Source: Anaerolineae bacterium (GTDB lineage Bacteria > Chloroflexota > Anaerolineae > Promineifilales > Promineifilaceae). From it: a stretch of 64,000 bases of DNA. Location of the stretch: contig JADLAX010000050.1 of the NCBI GenBank assembly GCA_020848035.1, positions 35,055 to 99,054 on the forward strand. The letters are read 5' to 3'. A model generated the notes under the pieces. It worked only from the letters and a program-made list of their open reading frames with translations, made no database searches and was not told the origin of the DNA. Positions within the stretch are counted from its first letter, which is position 1. The number at the start of each line of letters is the position of its first letter. Both the position numbers and the translations under genes were made by a program. Shown piece after piece: positions 1-10,243 of the stretch.

Positions 1-270
1 GCGGGCATGGCCGAAATCAGCGGCGTGGTGCACCGTTTGCAGGAGCGCATCTCGCCCGGATACGGCTTCACCGGCATCATCGTGGCCTGGCTGGCCAAGC
101 TCAATCCCTTTGCCGTCATCATCGTTTCCATTTTGTTTGGCGCCCTCATCGTCGCTGGCCGCGAAATCCAGCCCTCTGGCCTGTCCAACCTGCTGCAGGG
201 CATCGTCTTGTTCATGGTCATCAGCAGCGACGTCCTGCTGCGCTACAAAATCCGCCTCGTTCGGCAGTAA
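1..270 (+). CDS. ABC transporter permease, C-terminal part (cut by window start)
   Basis: The reading frame is open from the first base and ends with TAA at 268-270, so only the last 89 or so residues are visible. They contain two hydrophobic segments (around NPFAVIIVSILFGALIVAG and LLQGIVLFMVISSDVLL) and end in RYKIRLVRQ, the usual ending of the first permease of BMP-family nucleoside/simple-sugar importers (YufP-like). The second permease of such systems follows at 780, which supports the assignment. The ATG at 7 is internal, not a real start. The spacing to the next permease, about 500 bp, is unusual because these genes normally abut. Confidence 0.75.
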   Translation, partial: AGMAEISGVVHRLQERISPGYGFTGIIVAWLAKLNPFAVIIVSILFGALIVAGREIQPSGLSNLLQGIVLFMVISSDVLLRYKIRLVRQ

Positions 271-280
271 GGACTTCCGC

Positions 281-306
281 TGTCATTCCCGCGAAGGCGG
301 GAATTC
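281..306 (+). repeat. REP-like palindrome ATTCCCGC-n-GCGGGAAT, copy 1
   Basis: TGTCATTCCCGCGAAGGCGG begins a 26-bp element whose arms ATTCCCGC and GCGGGAAT can fold around GAAG/CTTC. It lies 10 bp after the permease stop and could act as a 3' hairpin. An inverted copy is at 716-740 and a related one at 33068-33099. Confidence 0.8.
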
Positions 307-385
307 ATTCTGGTAACGGGAACGGTTGCTGACCTTTGTCAAGCAAGTTTCATAGTAATGCTCAAATGACCAGCAGCGAAAATTG

Positions 386-676
386 ATGAAAACGTACTTC
401 GTTTACATTCTGGCAAGCAAAAAGAACGGCACACTTTACATTGGCATGACAAGCAATCTAATTCGCCGAGTGTATGAGCACAAAAATGACGTTCGAGAAA
501 GCTTTACTCAGAAATACGGGGGGCACACCCTGGTTTATTATGAGTATACAAACGTTGTGAACGCAGTCATTGTGCGAGAGAAACAAATGAAAAAGTGGAA
601 TCGGCAGTGGAAAATCAATTTGATTGAAAAGGAAAATCCCAATTGGGATGATTTATACGAAAGTTTGCTTGGATGA
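386..676 (+). CDS. GIY-YIG nuclease superfamily protein
   Basis: This 96-residue protein has the compact GIY-YIG fold signature: Y-V-Y-I-L near residues 5-9 and L-Y-I-G-M-T around 18-23, then R at NLIRR, then an H/Y-rich middle and the late acidic/aromatic tail. Such stand-alone proteins (UPF0213/YhbQ-like) are single-domain endonucleases of uncertain role. ATG at 386 is preferred to the TTG at 383 because MKTYFVYIL is the standard family start. The gene sits between two permease genes that normally form one operon and is bracketed by inverted copies of a REP-like palindrome, so it looks inserted. Its AT-rich composition differs from both neighbours. Confidence 0.85.
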   Translation: MKTYFVYILASKKNGTLYIGMTSNLIRRVYEHKNDVRESFTQKYGGHTLVYYEYTNVVNAVIVREKQMKKWNRQWKINLIEKENPNWDDLYESLLG

Positions 677-715
677 TTTGCTTGCTTTCAATGTTGGTGG
701 AATTTTTAGAAAGTG

Positions 716-740
716 GATTCCCGCCTTCGCGGGAATGACA
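716..740 (-). repeat. REP-like palindrome, copy 2 (inverted)
   Basis: This is the reverse complement of the element at 281-306, with the same GATTCCCGCC...GGGAATGACA sequence. The pair brackets the GIY-YIG gene. Confidence 0.8.
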
Positions 741-779
741 AATCGCAAGTTTTTTATAGACAGTTTCCAGGAGTTGTTC

Positions 780-1745
780 ATGGACCCGATCATCATTTTG
801 CACGCAGGGTTAGCCACCGGAACCATTTTGCTCTTTGCCGCCATTGGTGAAATCTTTGCCGAGCGTGCCGGGATTCTTAACCTGGGCGTAGAAGGTATGA
901 TGCTCCTGGGGGCGATGGCAGGCTTCAGCACCTCGCTCAGCAGCGGTAATCCCTGGCTGGGGCTGGTGGTGGCCATGATTGCCGGTGGTGTGCTCAGCCT
1001 GGCGCACGGCTTGGTGACCATCCACTTCCAGGCAGACCAGGTGGTCAGCGGCCTGTCCCTCACCTTTTTGGGCACCGGCCTGGCTCTGGTGCTGGGCGAA
1101 GGGCTCACCGGGCAAACCCCGCCGCTGGTGCCGTCATTCAACATTCCCCTGCTGTCGCAAATCCCGGTCATCGGGCCGATCTTCTTTTTTGACCACAGCC
1201 TGCTGGTGTACGTGGGCTACCTCTTTGCCCCACTCACCTGGTACTACATCCACCGCACCCGCCCCGGCATGCACCTGCGCGCCGTCGGCGAAAAGCCGGA
1301 AGCGGCCGATACGATGGGTATCAACGTCTACCGGCTGCGTTACCTGTACGTGTTTGTCGGCGGCTGCCTGGCCGGGCTGGCCGGGGCAACAATCAGCCTG
1401 TCGGTGTCGCCGGGCTGGTACAGCACGCAAACCACCTCCGGGCAGGGTTGGATTGCCGTGGGGCTGGTCATTTTTGCCCAGTGGGACCCGCTGCGGGCGG
1501 CCCTGGGCGGCTACCTGTTCGGTGCGCTGCGGCGCGGCATTTTGGATTTGCAGGGTCCGGCCACGCTGTTTGGCTTGCGCAATCCGCTGTTTGTGAACTC
1601 CAACTTTGGCTTCTTTTTGCAGATGATGCCCTTCATTCTGACAATCATCGCCCTGGTGATTGGCTCGCGGGCAGTGGCGCGTAAGCGGCTGGGCGCTCCG
1701 GCGGCGCTGGGTGTGCCCTACATTCGCGGCGAGCGGGGGTTGTAG
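780..1745 (+). CDS. ABC transporter permease, BMP-family nucleoside/simple sugar importer (YufQ-like)
   Basis: The 321-residue integral membrane protein has eight or more hydrophobic segments and the family signature FAERAGILNLGVEGMMLLGA at the N-terminus. YufQ-type permeases pair with a YufP-type permease, a double-length ATPase and a BMP lipoprotein to import nucleosides or similar compounds. A CCAGGAG Shine-Dalgarno sequence lies 6 bases before ATG 780. Longer in-frame starts upstream would run into the palindromic repeat and are rejected. The partner permease ends at 270. The substrate cannot be told from the sequence. Confidence 0.85.
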   Translation: MDPIIILHAGLATGTILLFAAIGEIFAERAGILNLGVEGMMLLGAMAGFSTSLSSGNPWLGLVVAMIAGGVLSLAHGLVTIHFQADQVVSGLSLTFLGTGLALVLGEGLTGQTPPLVPSFNIPLLSQIPVIGPIFFFDHSLLVYVGYLFAPLTWYYIHRTRPGMHLRAVGEKPEAADTMGINVYRLRYLYVFVGGCLAGLAGATISLSVSPGWYSTQTTSGQGWIAVGLVIFAQWDPLRAALGGYLFGALRRGILDLQGPATLFGLRNPLFVNSNFGFFLQMMPFILTIIALVIGSRAVARKRLGAPAALGVPYIRGERGL

Positions 1746-1768
1746 CTGCGGCACGGTTTTGAGGAATA

Positions 1769-1838
1769 GGACGCGGATGAACGCAGATAAACGCGGATCT
1801 TTTTTAATCGGCGTCATCAGCGTCAATCTGCGTCCCAT
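1769..1838 (+). repeat. Dispersed repeat of the 'ACGCGGAT-n-AACGC' type
   Basis: Imperfect iterations ACGCGGATGAACGC, AGATAAACGCGGAT and GCGTCATCAGCGTCAATCTG form a dispersed intergenic repeat with partial dyad symmetry. Related sequence occurs at 18986-19035, 34715-34775, 55010-55030 and 57030-57130. It separates the permease gene from rarA. Confidence 0.55.
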
Positions 1839-1876
1839 TGCTGGCAGACGGCCGTACTCTCGATTACAATGCAGGC

Positions 1877-4117
<2,241 letters not shown>

Positions 4118-4267
4118 CCTGAATACACGGCCGTACGCTCATTCTCTCTCGCAGCAGCCAGGACCACAGACATACACCGCGTTAATACGTGTAATCTATG
4201 GCTAAAAATGAGGGTGAACGGCCGTTGTTACCCAACTTACACAAAATGTCAAAATTCAATATACCAA

Positions 4268-4344
4268 GTTGGCGGTACGGCGGGACGCCGGACCGCAGCC
4301 GGGTGCGGTTTCGTGCTTGCCGAAGACCGCGCCAACGCAGGGGC
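4268..4344 (+). repeat. REP-like element, forward type (copy 1)
   Basis: A 77-bp element starts GTTGGCGGTACGGCG. Its hairpin pairs CGGT-a-CGGCG with CGCCG-g-ACCG, a stem with one internal mismatch, and is followed by CAGCCGGGT...GCCGAAGACCGCGCC. Related forward-type copies are at 33926-34001 (minus), 51735-51811 and 55104-55179; inverted relatives lie at 50.9-56.7 kb. The tail is shared, so they form one family. Confidence 0.75.
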
Positions 4345-4385
4345 CGCGGGCAGCGTTTCGTCGTACTGCTAGTTTTGTTGGTGGG

Positions 4386-4451
4386 GTACGGCCGTATTTT
4401 CCCCCCCATACCTCACCCCAACCAACTGGCCAATGGGAAACGGCTTATCCC
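4386..4451 (+). repeat. Direct repeat flanking a membrane-protein gene, copy 1
   Basis: GTACGGCCGTATTTTCCCCC begins a 66-bp segment that recurs at 4956-5022 with a few changes. The pair brackets the gene at 4469-4909. Copy 1 ends AAACGGCTTATCCC where copy 2 has AAACGGCCGTTCACC. Confidence 0.7.
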
Positions 4452-4468
4452 ATCAACACAAGTAAAGT

Positions 4469-4909
4469 TTAACGCTGGCCGCGTAATGGCTTTGGCAGTA
4501 AAGACTTTCTAAAGTCGGGCGTTCCTACAACCAAGGCAACAAGATAACCCAGCACCATACCGACCAGAAATATAAACAGGCCGTGCCAAAATGAATTAAT
4601 ATTCTGATGGGCTCGTTGGAACTCGATCAAAGTAATCGGAACCAGGATGAACAGCATCATTGCGATCTTATTTCGATAATGCTTATGTTCTCCCACCATT
4701 TCGTCTAGTTTGGTGTCGAACGCTTTTGGGCCAAGACGAGCAGCGATCTCCAAGGAAATGTAGATACCAAGAAAAGCAAGTGGCGTTGCTATCCAAGTCG
4801 GCACCTGTATACCCACAAATTCAATCAATCCGTAGGGAATAAATCCAACTAAGAAAACAATGGCAAGCATGATGATGACTGTTGTTACAAAAGAAAATCT
4901 TCTGTGCAC
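4469..4909 (-). CDS. Hypothetical membrane protein
   Basis: This 146-residue protein starts MHRRFSFVTT and has four predicted membrane segments, roughly residues 8-29, 38-58, 82-101 and 107-130, with a charged loop (LDEMVGEHKHYRNK) between the second and third. I do not recognise the family. It is transcribed in the same direction as the two paralogous genes upstream (5027-5944). It is more AT-rich than rarA and is bracketed by a 66-bp direct repeat, which suggests it may have been gained or duplicated as a unit. Confidence 0.65.
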   Translation of the reverse strand: MHRRFSFVTTVIIMLAIVFLVGFIPYGLIEFVGIQVPTWIATPLAFLGIYISLEIAARLGPKAFDTKLDEMVGEHKHYRNKIAMMLFILVPITLIEFQRAHQNINSFWHGLFIFLVGMVLGYLVALVVGTPDFRKSLLPKPLRGQR

Positions 4910-4955
4910 GAGTGTACTCTCCGGCTAAGGTACGGTCTACTTCTAACGAAATTGT

Positions 4956-5022
4956 GTACGGCCGTATCTCTCCCCCCCACACCTCACCCCCACCAACTGG
5001 CTAATGGGAAACGGCCGTTCAC
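4956..5022 (+). repeat. Direct repeat flanking a membrane-protein gene, copy 2
   Basis: Second copy of the segment at 4386-4451. It carries the ACGGCCGT octamer at both ends, whereas copy 1 carries it only at the first position. Confidence 0.7.
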
Positions 5023-5026
5023 CATC

Positions 5027-5476
5027 TCATTCTTTGTAAGCCCAACGGCCGTTCCCCACCTCCACCAAATTATCGGCCGTCCTTTTATAGATGCGAAACG
5101 GTATATCAGACGTGCGTTGAAAGCGCAGTTCGACCACTTTATTCAAACCGTAACTTTGCCTCGTGCCGCTGATTTCCCCCCAGGGAACGAAGAATGGTGG
5201 ATGCCCCGGCCGGAAAAGAAAGGTGACAGAAAAGTATAGCCCTTCGTCATCGGCACAAATTTTAAGCGAGCCTCGGTAATTGGAAGAACGTCGCAAAATG
5301 GCACTTTGTCCAGAGAAACATTGCGCTGAGAGCGGATCATGGTATGGATACATCTCAGCGAGAGTGGCCCAACCACCCATGCCGGAAGTGATAACAGCGA
5401 GAGCACTCCAAAAAAGCGGGAATCCTATCAAAAATGCGAGTGCTGACAGGACGTTGGTTACGACTTCACCATTCAT
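5027..5476 (-). CDS. Hypothetical protein with N-terminal membrane segments (tandem paralogue A)
   Basis: The 149-residue protein has one or two hydrophobic segments in its first 40 residues, followed by a soluble domain with LKICADDEGLYFSVTFLFRPG, PFFVPWGEISGTR and a terminal GNGRWAYKE. It is clearly homologous over its whole length to the gene just upstream at 5492-5944 (shared SNY, KICAD, LYFSV, LFRPGH, PFFVPW, RIYKRTAD), so this is a tandem duplication. The beta-rich soluble part resembles small membrane-anchored PH-like domains, but I cannot name the family. A copy of ACGGCCGT near the 3' end encodes the NGR of GNGRWAY in both paralogues. Confidence 0.75.
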   Translation of the reverse strand: MNGEVVTNVLSALAFLIGFPLFWSALAVITSGMGGWATLAEMYPYHDPLSAQCFSGQSAILRRSSNYRGSLKICADDEGLYFSVTFLFRPGHPPFFVPWGEISGTRQSYGLNKVVELRFQRTSDIPFRIYKRTADNLVEVGNGRWAYKE

Positions 5477-5491
5477 GACGAAAATTTAGGA

Positions 5492-5944
5492 TTATGACTC
5501 TTTATACGCCCAACGGCCGTTGGCCACCTCCACCAATCGATCCGCCGTGCGTTTATAGACGCGAAACGGCAGGTTGGGCGTACGCTGGAAACGCAAATCG
5601 ACAACTGGGTAAAGAAAGTACTGCTTTCGGGTGCCGCTGATTTCTTCCCAGGGCACAAAAAAGGGGGCATGCCCGGGCCGGAAGAGAAACATCACCGAAA
5701 AGTACAGCCCCTGCTCATCGGCGCAAATTTTCACCACGGCGTTGTAATTGGACATGAAGCGTAAAATCGCGCTTTGCAGCGGAAAACATTGAACGATCAA
5801 CGGTTCACGATAAGGATACGCTTCCGCCATGCTGCCCCAGCCGCCAAGCCGCGAAATCAGGAAAGCAATGGTGGCCCAAAACAGGGGGAACACAACAGAA
5901 AAGGCAAAAATGATCAGGATGAGGGTGACTGTTTCATCATTCAT
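5492..5944 (-). CDS. Hypothetical protein with N-terminal membrane segments (tandem paralogue B)
   Basis: The 150-residue paralogue of the gene at 5027-5476 starts MNDETVTLILIIFAF. It shares the hydrophobic N-terminus, the AEAYPYREP segment, KICADEQGLYFSV, FFVPWEEISGTRKQ and the ending NGRWAYKES. The two genes are 15 bp apart and probably co-transcribed. Divergence is moderate, so the duplication is not recent. The function is unknown; the arrangement of a membrane anchor plus a small cytoplasmic domain is all that can be read. Confidence 0.75.
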   Translation of the reverse strand: MNDETVTLILIIFAFSVVFPLFWATIAFLISRLGGWGSMAEAYPYREPLIVQCFPLQSAILRFMSNYNAVVKICADEQGLYFSVMFLFRPGHAPFFVPWEEISGTRKQYFLYPVVDLRFQRTPNLPFRVYKRTADRLVEVANGRWAYKES

Positions 5945-6106
5945 AGCGGAAAAGATAGCGTGATTACGGCCGTTTGTAAACCATCTCGTGTGACGCAGAA
6001 GTTTGGGATGGCAAACGGCCGTTTCCCGCCCGTCACGCTCCTGTCACGATGCCCTTATAAAGTGAGCCTAAATCTCGAAATAACGCCTGCCTGTAAGGAG
6101 CATAAA

Positions 6107-6379
6107 ATGGAAGCTGTACTGAATTTTGAACTGTTGGGTTATTTAGCCTCTTTGTTTGTGGCCATCTCGCTGATGATGCGCTCACTGACCCGGCTGCGGG
6201 TGATCAACCTGGTGGGCTGCCTGCTGTTTATTGTCTACGGACTCATCATCGGGGCCTACCCGGTGGCCGTGATGAACACCTTTATCTTGCTGGTGAACCT
6301 GTACCACTTGCAGCACTCGTTTAAAGCAACCGATGTTACCCAGGCAACGGCCGTAACCCCCACCCCACAACAAGTCTAA
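6107..6379 (+). CDS. YgjV-like small inner membrane protein
   Basis: The 90-residue protein starts MEAVLNFELLGYLASL and has three membrane segments separated by SLTRLRVINLVG and YPVAVMNTFI, a pattern I associate with the YgjV family, whose role is unknown. GTAAGGAG lies 6 bases before ATG 6107; the longer ORF from 5774 crosses intergenic sequence and an octamer copy and is rejected. The C-terminal tail TQATAVTPTPQQV contains an ACGGCCGT-encoded TAV. The next gene is convergent, 7 bp away. Confidence 0.7.
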   Translation: MEAVLNFELLGYLASLFVAISLMMRSLTRLRVINLVGCLLFIVYGLIIGAYPVAVMNTFILLVNLYHLQHSFKATDVTQATAVTPTPQQV

Positions 6380-6386
6380 CCGCCCG

Positions 6387-6860
6387 CTAAAACAAATGCG
6401 GCCGTTCTGGCGTGGCAATGTACCAGATGAAATAGGTGTACACGCCCATCACCACAGCAGCCGTCCAGACGATAAACGTGGCCCACATCCAGTAACGCAA
6501 ACGGCCGATTTTTCGTGGCAAGATTTTGTGCCCGGCCAGCAAACAGTAAATTGCCAGCCCCTCGGCCACCGTCCCCAACACGGCATGAATGACTACGACG
6601 AGGTAGAACGGTTCAAACGGCCGTGCCACAAACTCGCCCGGCACATTTTCATAGCGCAAAGAAAGCACCATGATGACGATGATGAAAAAGAGATTCAGCA
6701 GCACCACCGGCGTCTGAATCCGGTCGTGCCAATGGTACAGCCCCCGTCGCTGCGCCACCACAGCAAGACAAATCAAACCATAGAAAACAAGCTCGGCTAC
6801 CAGGGCAAGATCTGCGCCCAAATAGCTGGCCGGTGCCAAAAATCCGTCGGAACTGAGCAT
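6387..6860 (-). CDS. DUF420-like membrane protein
   Basis: The 157-residue protein has five hydrophobic segments with histidines inside or next to the membrane (LYHWHDRIQTP, VVIHAVLGTVAEGLA, LAGHKIL). This resembles the DUF420/YozB family, whose members often sit near cytochrome oxidase genes, although none is present here. Start ATG 6860 has AGAGG 5 bases upstream; the longer ORF to 7001 lacks such a site. It ends 7 bp from the convergent YgjV-like gene. Confidence 0.65.
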   Translation of the reverse strand: MLSSDGFLAPASYLGADLALVAELVFYGLICLAVVAQRRGLYHWHDRIQTPVVLLNLFFIIVIMVLSLRYENVPGEFVARPFEPFYLVVVIHAVLGTVAEGLAIYCLLAGHKILPRKIGRLRYWMWATFIVWTAAVVMGVYTYFIWYIATPERPHLF

Positions 6861-7064
6861 GGGGACCTCTTTTGTGTTGTAATCGGATGGGTACAGCAAA
6901 TTTTGAACCGCATTCATTATAGAAAGGGCGGCTCTTACATAGCAAGCAGATCTTTTTGCCGGAGTTAAGGGAGTTTCACCACGAATCAGACGAATGGACA
7001 AATGAGACGAATGCTCAGTTGATAATTCGTTCTATTCGTCCATTCGTGACATTCGTGTTTTAAG

Positions 7065-8693
7065 TTAAGGGGTAGCCGTGGGGGTTGGCGTAACGGCCGT
7101 ACCGTCTTCACCCACCGCGCCTTCTTCGGTAGCTGCACCTTCTTCGCCTGCCTCTACAGCTGCCGCAGCAGCAGCGGCAGCCGCCGCCGCCTCACGCGCC
7201 GTCGCTTCACGAATGGCCCGATCAATAACATTTTCGGTATAAGGCTCTTCAAAATTGAAGTAGTTGTACGTCAGCTGGGCAAACTGGCGCAAAATGGGGA
7301 AGCTAAAATCGTGCAGCAAAAAGTCGCCGCCGGGGAAATGGAGATACTCCACCATCACATAATCGCCACCGGGCGAAAAGACAATGCCCGCATCACCGTG
7401 GGTTACCTCATCCCACCCGTGCTTATGCGAAACGCGCACGCTTTCAGGTACCCCAAAACGAATCAGGTTGCCTTCCTCATTTAAGATCATCAGGTCGATG
7501 ATGTCCTGGCAATCCTGCGGCGTCATTTCGCCGGGATAAACGGCCAGCAGCGCCCCGCCCCCCTTTGAGCAGTGGTAAATCATAGAAAGGAGCGTGCCGA
7601 TGTCTTCAGCGGTGGTTTGGCGGGCTGTGTCTGGCTCAAAAATCAGCTCCGCCGCCGAATTAGCGGGTGTGGTGTAGGTGCTCGGGCGGGTCGCCACCGC
7701 GTTGGCATCATACGGGATAGCCAGAAAGGTATTGATCAACCCCAACCGATGCATCGATTCGGTCAGCAGTTCGGCCCCCAGGTAAGTGTTGGCCTCACCG
7801 GCAATTTCGTGCAGCAGCAGGTTGGCGGCAAAGTTACTGGATTGAACGGCCGTATCATACAACAACCCCTGCACATACTCATTTGGTGGCCCATCCAGCA
7901 CCCGGTACGTCTCCACAAAAATGGCAATCTTCAAAATACTCAACCCAGAAATGGCGTTTGTGGCATTGATCGCCAGCTCCTCACCCGTCTGCAAATCCAG
8001 GATAAATACGCTGTCTAACAAACCTTGCCCGCTGTTGGCCATCACCTGCTCAATTTGCGTTTGCAGCACCTCCATGTTGAGATCGGCCGCGGCCTGCATT
8101 TCGATGACCAGGTCAACCTGGCGCGCTTCAGCTTCCGGCTGGTACAGCGCCATTTCGGCCGCAGGCAGGCTCGCTTCCACGTCGGTTATGTACCCCGTCT
8201 GGCCCGGCTCGTAGGAAGCGCCCGCCCCCAGCAGCAGCTGCGGTGCTGTCGCTGGTTTATCCAGGAAGCTGGCCACATTTTCCAGCTGCGCCCGCAGGGC
8301 AGCCTGGTCGTACCCGGCAATCAGCTGAATATTGGTTGAATCAAACGACTGCTTCAGCAGATACTCGGCAAAACCTTCCCAAAACGGCACCTCACCCCGC
8401 GCCGCTTCGGCCTGGTCCAGCATCGTTTCGACATCCATGTTAAACCCCACGTCCTGCGGGTTTAGCTCCACCTGCTCTTCCAGGTGGTGCAGTACAACGG
8501 GGGAAAGGTAATGTTCCGTCAGGGCTGCCGCCGCTTCTTCACGCGACATGCCGCCCACATCCACCTGGGCTACGCTTGTCCCAGTGGGCAGCTTTTCCCG
8601 CACCAGGCTGTACAAAAAGGCCTGGTACCCTAAAAATAGCAGCCCCATCACCACAAGCAGCAGCGTGAGGGTTCGTTGGATTGCTTTAAGCAT
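7065..8693 (-). CDS. Exported serine hydrolase, class A beta-lactamase-like, with VanW-type N-terminal domain
   Basis: The 542-residue protein starts with one membrane anchor (residues about 10-30), followed by an YoaR/VanW-type peptidoglycan-binding-like domain (VDVGGMSREEAAAAL). A beta-lactamase2/class A-like domain follows: S-I-L-K supplies the SxxK motif at about residue 246, and KHG in VSHKHGWDEVTHGDAG replaces KTG. The C-terminus is a long alanine run, then acidic, then TVTPTPTATP. The domain set suggests cell-wall binding, but hydrolysis of beta-lactams is not implied. It lies 3 bp after a paralogue (8697-10187), so both are probably one transcript. Confidence 0.8.
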   Translation of the reverse strand: MLKAIQRTLTLLLVVMGLLFLGYQAFLYSLVREKLPTGTSVAQVDVGGMSREEAAAALTEHYLSPVVLHHLEEQVELNPQDVGFNMDVETMLDQAEAARGEVPFWEGFAEYLLKQSFDSTNIQLIAGYDQAALRAQLENVASFLDKPATAPQLLLGAGASYEPGQTGYITDVEASLPAAEMALYQPEAEARQVDLVIEMQAAADLNMEVLQTQIEQVMANSGQGLLDSVFILDLQTGEELAINATNAISGLSILKIAIFVETYRVLDGPPNEYVQGLLYDTAVQSSNFAANLLLHEIAGEANTYLGAELLTESMHRLGLINTFLAIPYDANAVATRPSTYTTPANSAAELIFEPDTARQTTAEDIGTLLSMIYHCSKGGGALLAVYPGEMTPQDCQDIIDLMILNEEGNLIRFGVPESVRVSHKHGWDEVTHGDAGIVFSPGGDYVMVEYLHFPGGDFLLHDFSFPILRQFAQLTYNYFNFEEPYTENVIDRAIREATAREAAAAAAAAAAAVEAGEEGAATEEGAVGEDGTAVTPTPTATP

Positions 8694-8696
8694 GGC

Positions 8697-10187
8697 TTAG
8701 TTTGTCCGTGCATCCGTCAGATACGGATTGTCGAAGTTGAAGTAGTTGTAGGTTGCGCGGGATAAGTTGGCCAGCAGCGGTGAGCTAATCTCCCACTCCA
8801 GCCAATCGGGCTTATACAAAAATTGCACGATAACGTAGTCGGCACCGGGCGAAAAAACAATGCCAGCGTCGCCATGGGTATCGCTAATCCAACCGTGCCG
8901 GTGGGCTACGGCCGTTTCCGGCGGCACCCCCTCTTCAATTAAGCTGCCAATCCTGTTTTGCAGCATAAACGCCAAAATTGTCTGGCATTCCGTCTGGGTC
9001 ACGTCCCCTTCAAATACCGCCATCAACGCCCCGCCAGTCCCCTCGGCGCAGTAATACAGCATAGACAGCAGTGTGCCCATATCTTCAGCGGTGGTTTGCA
9101 GGTACGGGCTGGGCAGGGTGCGCAGCGCTTCCACCGAATTGGCAGGCGTAGACGGCCGGGTAATGCCCGCCGGAGGTTCGGCATCGTACGGCAGCACAAT
9201 AAACGTATTGACCAACCCCAGCTGCTGCAACGTCTGCGTTACCTGCTGCGCCCCCGGGCGCGGGTCGTCCTGCCCGCCAATAAAACGCAGCAGCTGGTTG
9301 GCCCCCTCGTTACTCAAATCGGCCGAAAGGGTGCTGGAAATCCAGCCCGCTTGCGTCAATGTCGGTTCCTGGTCCAGCAGGCGGTATGTTTCCAGCACAA
9401 TGGGCAGCTTCAACAAATCCATGCCCGACATCGGCAAATCGGCATTGATGGCAATCTCGTCGACCCCCGCGTTTAAGTCCATCACAAACATGCTGCCCGC
9501 GCCGCCCGTCACCTGCTCATAATCTTGCAGGCTGTTTACCAGCAGGCGGGTTAGCAGATTAATTTGCGGCCGTTCCGGTGTACTTGGCTCCACCACCAAG
9601 CGCGCCTCGCGGTTAGAAGCCCGGTAAAGCGCCCCTTCCACATCGGCAAAACTGGCCTCAACGTTGGTCACCGTGCCCGTTTCACCGTACTGGAAGCTAA
9701 ACGTGCCCGGCACCGGCTGGGCGGGCTGCGTTGGCTGGTCCATCAGAGCGGCAATATCGCCCAAGACGCGCCGCAGCGCCTCCCGGTTGTGCGTCGCCGT
9801 CAGCTCCACCGGCGAAACTTCCACCGGCGTGCCCCATAAAAAGCCCCAAAAGCCAGCCCAGAAATCCTGTTGCGTTCGCTCAATATCGGCCGCGCTCAAC
9901 ATCGTGTCCAGGTCCAGCTCAAACTCCGCATCAGCGGGGCTGATTTCAAAGCGATCCTGGCCGTGATAAATAAGCACCGGCGCCTCGATGTAGCGGTTGG
10001 TGAGCACGTTGGTGGCCTCATCGCGGCTCCGCCCGCCCACATCAACACCAGCCACGGTTAAACCTGTGGGATAGTTCCCCCGCAGGCTGGCATATTGAAA
10101 CAGCTTGATCAGGAGAAAAACGGTGGCGGCCACCAGGATAGTGACAGTAAACCACTGCCCAGCGCCCGGTGATGAACGACGATTCAT
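8697..10187 (-). CDS. Exported serine hydrolase, class A beta-lactamase-like (upstream paralogue)
   Basis: The 496-residue protein has the same layout as its neighbour: an N-terminal anchor, VDVGGRSRDEATNVL in the VanW-type domain, then a class A-like domain. SGMDLLKLPIVLETY gives an SxxK-like site with the spacing M-D-L-L-K, so the nucleophile position needs care: aligned with SGLSILK of the paralogue, the serine of SxxK is replaced by aspartate. KHG is RHG here (AHRHGWISDTHGDAG). This copy may therefore be catalytically dead, while the downstream copy keeps S-I-L-K. No alanine-rich tail is present. AGGAG lies about 11 bases before ATG 10187. Confidence 0.78.
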   Translation of the reverse strand: MNRRSSPGAGQWFTVTILVAATVFLLIKLFQYASLRGNYPTGLTVAGVDVGGRSRDEATNVLTNRYIEAPVLIYHGQDRFEISPADAEFELDLDTMLSAADIERTQQDFWAGFWGFLWGTPVEVSPVELTATHNREALRRVLGDIAALMDQPTQPAQPVPGTFSFQYGETGTVTNVEASFADVEGALYRASNREARLVVEPSTPERPQINLLTRLLVNSLQDYEQVTGGAGSMFVMDLNAGVDEIAINADLPMSGMDLLKLPIVLETYRLLDQEPTLTQAGWISSTLSADLSNEGANQLLRFIGGQDDPRPGAQQVTQTLQQLGLVNTFIVLPYDAEPPAGITRPSTPANSVEALRTLPSPYLQTTAEDMGTLLSMLYYCAEGTGGALMAVFEGDVTQTECQTILAFMLQNRIGSLIEEGVPPETAVAHRHGWISDTHGDAGIVFSPGADYVIVQFLYKPDWLEWEISSPLLANLSRATYNYFNFDNPYLTDARTN

Positions 10188-10243
10188 ATAACGGATTGTT
10201 CTCCTCTATCCCAAATTCATGCCGTCTGCATAATTCCAACAAT

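Larger units (their letters stand above)
4118..4468. other. Intergenic region with a REP element and a direct repeat
   Basis: I see no convincing gene here. The region holds three ACGGCCGT copies, a REP-like element at 4268-4344, and the first copy (4386-4451) of a direct repeat whose second copy is at 4956-5022. The small ORFs across it are formed by these repeats. Confidence 0.6.

Noticed and set aside
624..779. Longer start of the second permease at 624
   Set aside because: The extra 52 codons overlap the GIY-YIG gene and a REP palindrome; ATG 780 has a good ribosome binding site.
4198..4512. A 104-codon ORF over the REP and direct repeat
   Set aside because: It is formed by repeat DNA, overlaps the end of a real minus-strand gene and has no domain or ribosome binding site.
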